NCBI GenBank assembly: GCA_015179045.1
Contig: WHUZ01000073.1
Span: forward strand, 248,001-312,000
DNA length: 64,000 nucleotides
DNA from: Kalaharituber pfeilii
Taxonomy: Eukaryota; Ascomycota; Pezizomycetes; Pezizales; Pezizaceae
Direction: 5' to 3'
The first letter of the stretch is position 1. Every line of letters starts with the position of its first letter. The position numbers and the translations under genes are program-made. Below, piece after piece: positions 58,242 through 64,000 of the stretch. The notes below the pieces were generated by a model. That model was not told the DNA's origin and did not search any database. It saw only the letters and a list, made by a program, of their open reading frames with translations.

Positions 58242-58979
58242 TGTTACGGGCGTGAGGTGCTCGGCTCCGGTGGGCGCTGGAAGGGACCGGATGTTACGGC
58301 TACGGTGGGGAAAACGGCGGTGCCGGCGTCGTCCCGGAAGTGTGAATACGGCGGGTCGGAATGGCTACGGAGGTGTATACGGCGGACCGGAAGGGCAGCT
58401 ACTCGGCGGGGGCACGCAGCGGAGCGGAGCGATTCACGGGCGTAATGATGGAACGATAGGTTCAGAGTTATAGAGAAACTTAGGACACCGCTTGTGTCTT
58501 GATTCTTCTAACTATGCTATCGCCAGCCGGCGCTTATATAGACTTCAGCGCAGCCATACATGAGGGGTCAACAAATGAATAATTGGCTGGCAACGCGGCG
58601 ATTCCTTATCAATGCCAATACCGGTGGTAATAGGCATACGTAACGAAAACATGCAAAAATAGTACGGGACAAAGATAACGAATGTACTAATGCATGTGCG
58701 TATATAAATAAAGCTTCCGTAACTCGAGTGTATGCATCAAGCTGCATTCCGGATGACACACCCTTCCGTAGTACTGCCCTATCGAAACGATGCGAGAATC
58801 AACAGCCAAGCCTAACGGGTGATCAGTCCGGTCAATCAGCGTTGGTCTTATGTTCGATTACAGGGTCAGCGTTTTCCCCTTGGCGGGTAAGTCTTCACCT
58901 TTAGCCGTGGCAGCTAATTAGTAGTGGAACCCTTGCCCCTTGCCACAGTGGTAGGCAAGTTTCCACCTTAGCCGTAACA
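58242..58979 (-). repeat. 5' LTR of element A3
   Basis: 738 bp, TGTTAC..GTAACA, followed by GGTTC, the second target duplication. Confidence 0.92.
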
Positions 58980-59076
58980 GGTTCACTGAGGGCGGGAAGT
59001 GTGAGGTCACAACAGAGAGAATAAGGGTCGGCGAGGAGACAAGAACGGGAGGATGGATTTAGTTGAGAGAAATACG

Positions 59077-59114
59077 TGTTGAAAGAACAAAGAAATTTCT
59101 TTGTTCTTTCAACA
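59077..59114. repeat. 38-bp perfect palindrome
   Basis: The left half TGTTGAAAGAACAAAGAAA is followed without a spacer by its exact complement. It lies just upstream (for the minus-strand gene) of the A3 insertion, in GC-normal DNA. It could be a fold-back element remnant or a regulatory site. Confidence 0.85.
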
Positions 59115-59396
59115 GCGAAGGAAGCTCCCAGGTAGCCATCCCTGGCGACTGCTACGCCACACACTAGAAATTAATTGGAAGAAATTTCTCCCCTGGCCCT
59201 GACGATTGAGGGCTGCTCACCTGAAAACCACCACTTTTCAATGCCCATGTATCTCTACGAGTTTTGATCTAATTTTCATTCTGAAAACAGGAATCGATTT
59301 GGCATACTGATTCACTTGGGCATGTTAGTGCAAGGTTGATCCCATTGAGTTGTGATATACGTGGTTAGAGAGTACCCTATTCCAATGCTGACGCTT
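59115..59396. other. Intergenic
   Basis: No gene or repeat recognised. The right end AATGCTGACGCTT (59,384-59,396) is the left flank of a LINE insertion. Confidence 0.4.
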
Positions 59397-59740
59397 TAGA
59401 TATAAAAATAGGGAAGGTGGGAGGATATTGACAAGAAGAAGTGGACAGCAGAGTAGGAGAACGGGGAGGCGGTGGATGTGCTGGGTAAGTTTTTTTGTTT
59501 CGTTGAAGGTGTAGGGGGAGGAGGCGATTTTTCGTTTGTTCGAAGGTGGCGGTGGAGGAAAGTTGTAGTTATTTTAGTGCCTCGGGGAGGTGGGGTGGGG
59601 AGGGGTTAAGTTTTCCGTTTGTAGAGATGGCGGCGGAGGGGTAGTTAGGTAAGCCTGCCTCCAGGCTTTGAGGGTTTAGACCCAGGGGCCCTGCCTTGGC
59701 GAACAGCTGCATGCGGGGTCACGTGATATAAAAAAAAAAA
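59397..59740 (+). mobile_element. LINE 3' fragment (family X)
   Basis: About 340 bp matching 5,010-5,290 (GGGAAGGTGGGAGGATATTG, then GTGCCTCGGGGAGGTGGGG and the CACGTGATATA tail with poly-A). The flanks ATGCTGACGCTT and ATGCCGACACTT are a 12-bp duplication with one T/C and one G/A difference. Confidence 0.82.
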
Positions 59741-59940
59741 TGCCGACACTTACTCATAAAAAAACGTTAAAATCTATAGTATCCCTGTATTTTTCGCCGC
59801 TGTGTGACGCACTAAAAGACTGCCAAATCCACCTAATCGACTGATGATATCATTAAACAAAACAAGAAAAAAATATAAAGATAAGTCTACTAAAACAGAT
59901 GGAAGTTAACTACAAGCAGAAGGTACAGATGCGTGAATCC
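59741..59940. other. Intergenic
   Basis: Short AT-rich stretch at the 3' side of the following minus-strand coding remnant; nothing recognised. Confidence 0.35.
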
Positions 59941-60599
59941 ACTGGCCGACTACAAGAAGAACCACTTGTCTGCGCGGTTCAAGCGGCGGATGCGCTTCCA
60001 CATATTCCTTATTCTTTGTTCGAATCCCTCTTCTTTGCGTGGCATGCGTCGCTTGGATGCCTTAACCCTCGCTTGCATGGCCTCATCTGAATCATCCGCC
60101 GGGTCATCATAGTAAGTTGGGGGGGCGATCGAGAAGTCGTTGCCAAGCTGGGCCCCCTGCTGATGTCTTACTTCTTATATCATTAGCCTCCACATACTCT
60201 TTTAGTTCAGTGCGAAAGGCTACATAGAATGTGTCAGTAGCTCCGGTCCATCCTAGGACGCGTTTAGTTAGAGAGGAGTGGGTATAGTATGATAATGTAA
60301 TAGTCGGCAGGGTACTATTAATAGTTAGCGCAGATCCGCAAGCTAACCGGCAATGCGTTTCGGCAATGAAAACTCAAAGGGAAAAAAAACTTAAGTAGAG
60401 AAACACTCACGAATTGCTGAAAATGGTAATATTGAACGCGCTGCTGAAAATGGTAATATTGAATGTGCTTTGAGTCTGTATACTGGTCTGAAATTGAGGT
60501 TGATGTTATAGGAGTGTAAGGCGGATTTGGCACTATATATATACTCATGAAGTCTCTTTTACAAGCAGGATGACCACTTTGTTTCGAAAGGGCCATCAT
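59941..60599 (-). pseudogene. Unrecognised minus-strand gene or remnant
   Basis: The right part is a possible first exon from 60,599 (MMALSKQSGHPACKRDFMSI) to about 60,409, ending in a strong donor GTGAGTG. A ~96-bp intron with branch-like GCTAAC and acceptor AATAG ends near 60,313. In the middle a frame reads VLGWTGATDTFYVAFRTELK then EYVEANDIR. The left end gives a clean C-terminus, APPTYYDDPADDSDEAMQAR to KRIRRLNRADKWFFL with a stop near 59,950. Joining these needs a frame change, so it may be broken or have further introns. A 24-bp tandem duplication (CTGAAAATGGTAATATTGAA) is at about 60,417-60,465. No family recognised. Confidence 0.4.
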
Positions 60600-61499
60600 C
60601 TTGGGGAAACATGAGGAACGGAATAGTCTCTATTCGATGACTGACGTGAGAGTCATAGTATGTGCTGGAGCTTCATACCCAAAACTTCTACTCGATGGCC
60701 ATAATGCATCTAATGGGACCTTGAAAGATCTGGAGTGTTCGAAGTCTGTACCAGAGTCCCCGAGCGGAGTCGCAACGTCGGCGCTTGAAGTATGGGGATC
60801 TCGTTGCAATCCTCGGTGCAATTCTTGAACTCTCTATAAGTTTCTGAGTTTATTCCTCCTAGTGAAATAAATTTGTTTCACTAGGCTTTTAGTGGTTTCC
60901 AATTACTACGTTTGGAACTATCTACTTAATCACGCATCTGTACTAGTGTTAAGTTATGTGACTAACTCAAATAACTCAACACTAGTGAGGCAGGGTCTTG
61001 CCGACCGCTGTTGTATGATTGAGACTGTATGCAACAGTTGTGTGAGGTGGTAGTGTGTGAAGGGTATACAATTTCTGTGTTAACTAACAAAATCACAGCC
61101 GGTCACAGTCGCGCAACTGGTAGGGTACGAGCCCAAAAAGCGGGGGTGTTCTGCCCACCCAGTAGACAGCCCGAGCGTGGCCCAGGTTCTGAGTTCGGAC
61201 CACGGGGTGACTGGCTACTTCTATTTTTTGCATCGGAAAAGCATCATTTTTTGTAGTACTTGGTTGGCACCGTTAATTATAGTTAGACTGCTTAGAAACA
61301 CTAATGCACGTGGGATGGTGTCTTGCTGGCTCAAGGCCTTTATCGCTTTCAAGAGGTTTGTCTGAGGCTCGCTCCGGCCACTTTTGTCTACTTTGCTTTA
61401 TTCTCACACCTAGAATTGCACTTTATTTCTCTTTCTTTTCTGTACAAACGTGGTTGTTATTCGAAAGGTGAACAATCTCATTGTCCAAATTTGTACCAA
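60600..61499. other. Spacer before the Plavaka element
   Basis: A plus frame at 60,601-60,828 shows no known motif. A tRNA-like stretch is at 61,098-61,215. The rest carries no recognised feature; part may be the 5' region of the transposon. Confidence 0.35.
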
Positions 61500-64000
61500 A
61501 CTGACCGCCGACCATCCGAGTCATCATGCAGTCCCTTCGAACTCAGTGTCAATAGTGTTAGATGTCTTATACCTCAGCCGATGCATATTCTAATCACGTC
61601 CGCAAGATGCATCCCGTCCAATATTCTGCGTTGTACCGAGGCATTAGACCGCGATATAGTCTTAATAGGTATAATCTTGGGTTCGCCAACCACCTTCTGG
61701 AACCCAAGAGCATCGCCGAAGGTCCTGTTTGTGACTCCAACGAAGAAAAGCTGGAAACCGAGCAAGGTCCCACCGCAGACTCTGAGAAAGAGCAGGAAAC
61801 TGAGAAAGCTCCCGCCGCTGACTCCGAGAAAGAGCAGGAAACTGAGGAAGCTCCCGCCGCCGACTCCGAGGAAGAGCAGGAAACTGAGGAAGCTCCTGCC
61901 GCCAACTCTACCTAGCTCGAATCCCTCCATACGCAAACTAAAACTTTTCCAGACACCTTTGACGCTGGCAAACCTACATCCGAATTTCAGTTTTCACATA
62001 TCCGTAGTCAACATGCTAATCTTCTGCACCCGTTTGCAAATGTTAATGACTACAAACTTGGCTGTTAGTTTCATCAAGCTAAGGTTGCAAAAACTCAAGT
62101 CAGCACATTTTTTCAGGAAGGTCTAGCGTTGACCATGAGAGTCGGCTTCAAGTCTGGCCACACTTTTCGAGGCATGATAGATTCCATGGTAGAAACTCCC
62201 CCTTGGCTTGAAGGATATGTGAGATATCCCATCGAAACAAATATCGAATTCTGCATATGTGATATCCTTGACTGCGTCCAATATCTCATCCGGCAAAGAT
62301 CATTTGTTGAGTATCTTATATGGGCACCTGTACATGAAAGGGATTATAAAGATTCTCGTGTCTACTCCGAACTTAATACTGGAGATTGGTGGTGGGACAC
62401 TTAGGTTTGATACCTATTCTCTGCACCATGGTGCCGACTCTGATGGTCCTCTAGATGACTCTACCCGCCGGCTCTACGATTCTGCCAATTATTCTTGCAT
62501 CCGACCAAACACATCTTACCTATTTTTCTGGAGAGAAGAAACTTTGGCCAGTATACATGACACTCAAGAACATTCACTCTAGCATACGAAATAAACCCTC
62601 CTCTCATGCTTGGATTCCTATAGCACTATTGCCAATTCCGCCTAAGCGGCAATCAGGAAATTCCTAACTATTCCAAAGCAGCCCAGGAAAACGATACATT
62701 TTAGGTTCTCCACAACGTCCTCTGGAAGCTTCTAAGTCCCCTTGCCGACTTCTACAAGGTACCTCCTGACCACTCTGCTGGTATTGCTATAGAGTGTGCG
62801 GATGAAAGAGTGAGAATTTGCTTCCCACTTGTTTGTTCTTGGTTAGCAGACCATGTGGAAAATATCAATATCTATACTATTCTACAGAATCGCTGTCCGA
62901 TCTGCCCCTGCCCAGTGGAAAAGTTTGGAAACTATCAACTTACATCACAACCATATAGAGATCCCCGGAAGTATCGAAGACTACTCCAACCAGCTGACTA
63001 TGAAGGTCTTAAAGAAGATGGTGTCAAGCCCATCAATAATACTCTATGGCACCTCCGCAGTGTAAATCCTCCAGATCTCGTTCGTGCTGACCTCCTGCAC
63101 AATATCTACCAAGGCATGCTCAAACATCTCATGGATTGGGTGATATCTTTTCTAGAAGACCTCAAGAGGATTCATATTTTCAATAAAATCTTGTCCGCAC
63201 TCCCCCCGGATCCGGGATTCACCCCTGCAACCAAACGCTATCGAGCTGTAACACAATGGTCAGGAAAAGAGATGCGGAATTTAAGTCGAGTTCTTTTGGG
63301 GGTTTTTGCTGCAACAGTGAGTAGGACCGCCGACTCTCCTAAGCTGGACGCCGCCCAACGTCGTCGAGCCTCTCAGGCTATCCTTTGCATTCGCTACTTT
63401 ATGGATTTTTACCTAATTGCTCAATATCGGACTCATACAGATGAAACGGTGAACTATATGCGTCAGTATTTAGAGAAATTCCATGTATACAAATCAGTCT
63501 TCTTGCAATATCGTGCTGGCAAAACTACAGCTGGAGACACACAAACCACAATCCAGGTATTATCATCAGAGCATCGATCTGAGGTGGCATCTGCTAAGGA
63601 GAAGTTGTCCAAAACTCAAGTTAACCGTTTACAATGCGAAACTCGCTTTGAAAGAGAAATCCTCAGAGTAGAAATGTTGGAAAAGACCTCCCATTTCAAC
63701 TTCCCAAAGATGCATCTGATAAGTTACTATGCGGATCAAATCAAGTGATTCGGTCAACTCTTGCAGTATTCCACTGAAGTTGGGGAGTCTTATCATAAGC
63801 CCCTAAAAGACGCCTACCGCCGGAGCAATCATGTCGATGCAACACCCCAAGTACTGAAAACCTATGAACGTGATCACGCGTTTGTGATGCGCGAACTTAA
63901 CCTTGATGCTTAGGCAAAAACAATCAACATCGGCGACGCTTCTCAGGTAATCCACGCGCTGACCACAGGAGTCCCAGCAAAAATAAGCAACATCGGCGAC
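61500..64000 (+). pseudogene. Plavaka-type DNA transposon transposase, broken, runs off the edge
   Basis: A large fungal transposase of the Plavaka group (related to CACTA/EnSpm). Blocks in order over several frames: an N-terminal C2H2 finger (C-x2-C..HVRKMH, 61,545-61,610) with two stops inside; four acidic 14-residue repeats (SEKEQETEEAPAAD, 61,738-61,905); HPFANVNDYKLG (62,025); SGHTFRGMIDSMVETPPWLE (62,155); VYSELNTGDWWWDT (62,360); ILASDQTHLTYFSGEKKLWP (62,490), containing a likely catalytic Asp; then a long frame 62,810-63,748 with ADLLHNIYQGMLKHLMDW and NFPKMHLISYY. An in-frame stop at 63,746-63,748 is followed by FGQLLQYSTEVGESYHKPLK and KDAYRRSN. Frameshifts near 62,404 and 62,700 and the stops show it is inactive. 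The end lies outside the window. Confidence 0.8.

Larger units (their letters stand above)
53124..58979 (-). mobile_element. Ty3/gypsy chromovirus, family A, element A3 (complete, non-autonomous)
   Basis: Minus-strand element with 3' LTR 53,124-53,864 (741 bp) and 5' LTR 58,242-58,979 (738 bp). The LTRs differ at a few positions only. The perfect 5-bp duplication GGTTC is at 53,119-53,123 and 58,980-58,984. The polypurine tract adjoins the 3' LTR (ACGGGGGGGTAA in element sense). The internal part is like A1 and carries the same lesions. It sits about 45 bp upstream of the presumed start of the minus-strand gene at 51,577-53,078. Confidence 0.93.

Overview
The window looks like a transposon-rich segment of a filamentous fungal chromosome, most likely from an ascomycete. 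Evidence: short GT-AG introns (53, 74 and 53 bp) in the one intact gene; a NACHT-ankyrin (NLR) protein of fungal type; Ty3/gypsy chromoviruses; Tad-like LINEs; Fot1/pogo and Plavaka DNA transposons; and whole blocks where repeats carry dense CpA-to-TpA type change with matching stops, the signature of repeat-induced point mutation (RIP). The species cannot be named from the sequence.

Layout. 1-11.5 kb: a stack of nested, mostly 5'-truncated LINE copies placed in and beside three tandem repeats, plus a decayed Tc1/mariner copy. 11.57-16.65 kb: the only intact host gene, a four-exon NLR with NACHT ATPase and 32 ankyrin repeats. 16.7-17.3 kb: two more LINE tails. 17,995-23,984: a complete Ty3/gypsy element (family A) with apparently identical LTRs and a 5-bp target duplication. 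24-33 kb: AT-rich, RIP-mutated DNA holding three Fot1/pogo copies, a solo family A LTR and a miniature LTR element. 33-45 kb: a 58-bp satellite, a truncated chromovirus (family B), and a second family A element. 45-50.6 kb: AT-rich RIP-mutated copies of family A, of the satellite seen at 2.4-3.0 kb, and another miniature LTR element. 50.7-64 kb: an eroded host-like gene whose 5' side is split by a third family A element (53,124-58,979), a LINE tail, remnants of an unknown minus-strand gene, and a Plavaka transposon running off the end.

How the parts relate. Nearly every insertion boundary can be read from its target-site duplication, so the order of events can be rebuilt: satellites first, then LINEs and DNA transposons, then RIP, then late family A insertions that are not RIP-mutated. 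Several sequence families exist here in both a GC-normal and an AT-rich state. The two youngest family A elements share the same lesion in the reverse transcriptase active site, so they must have moved with enzyme from elsewhere. The LINE tails end in small stem-loops whose paired bases change together between copies.

Limits: pseudogene borders are approximate, domain names rest on motif recognition by eye, and no similarity search was run.
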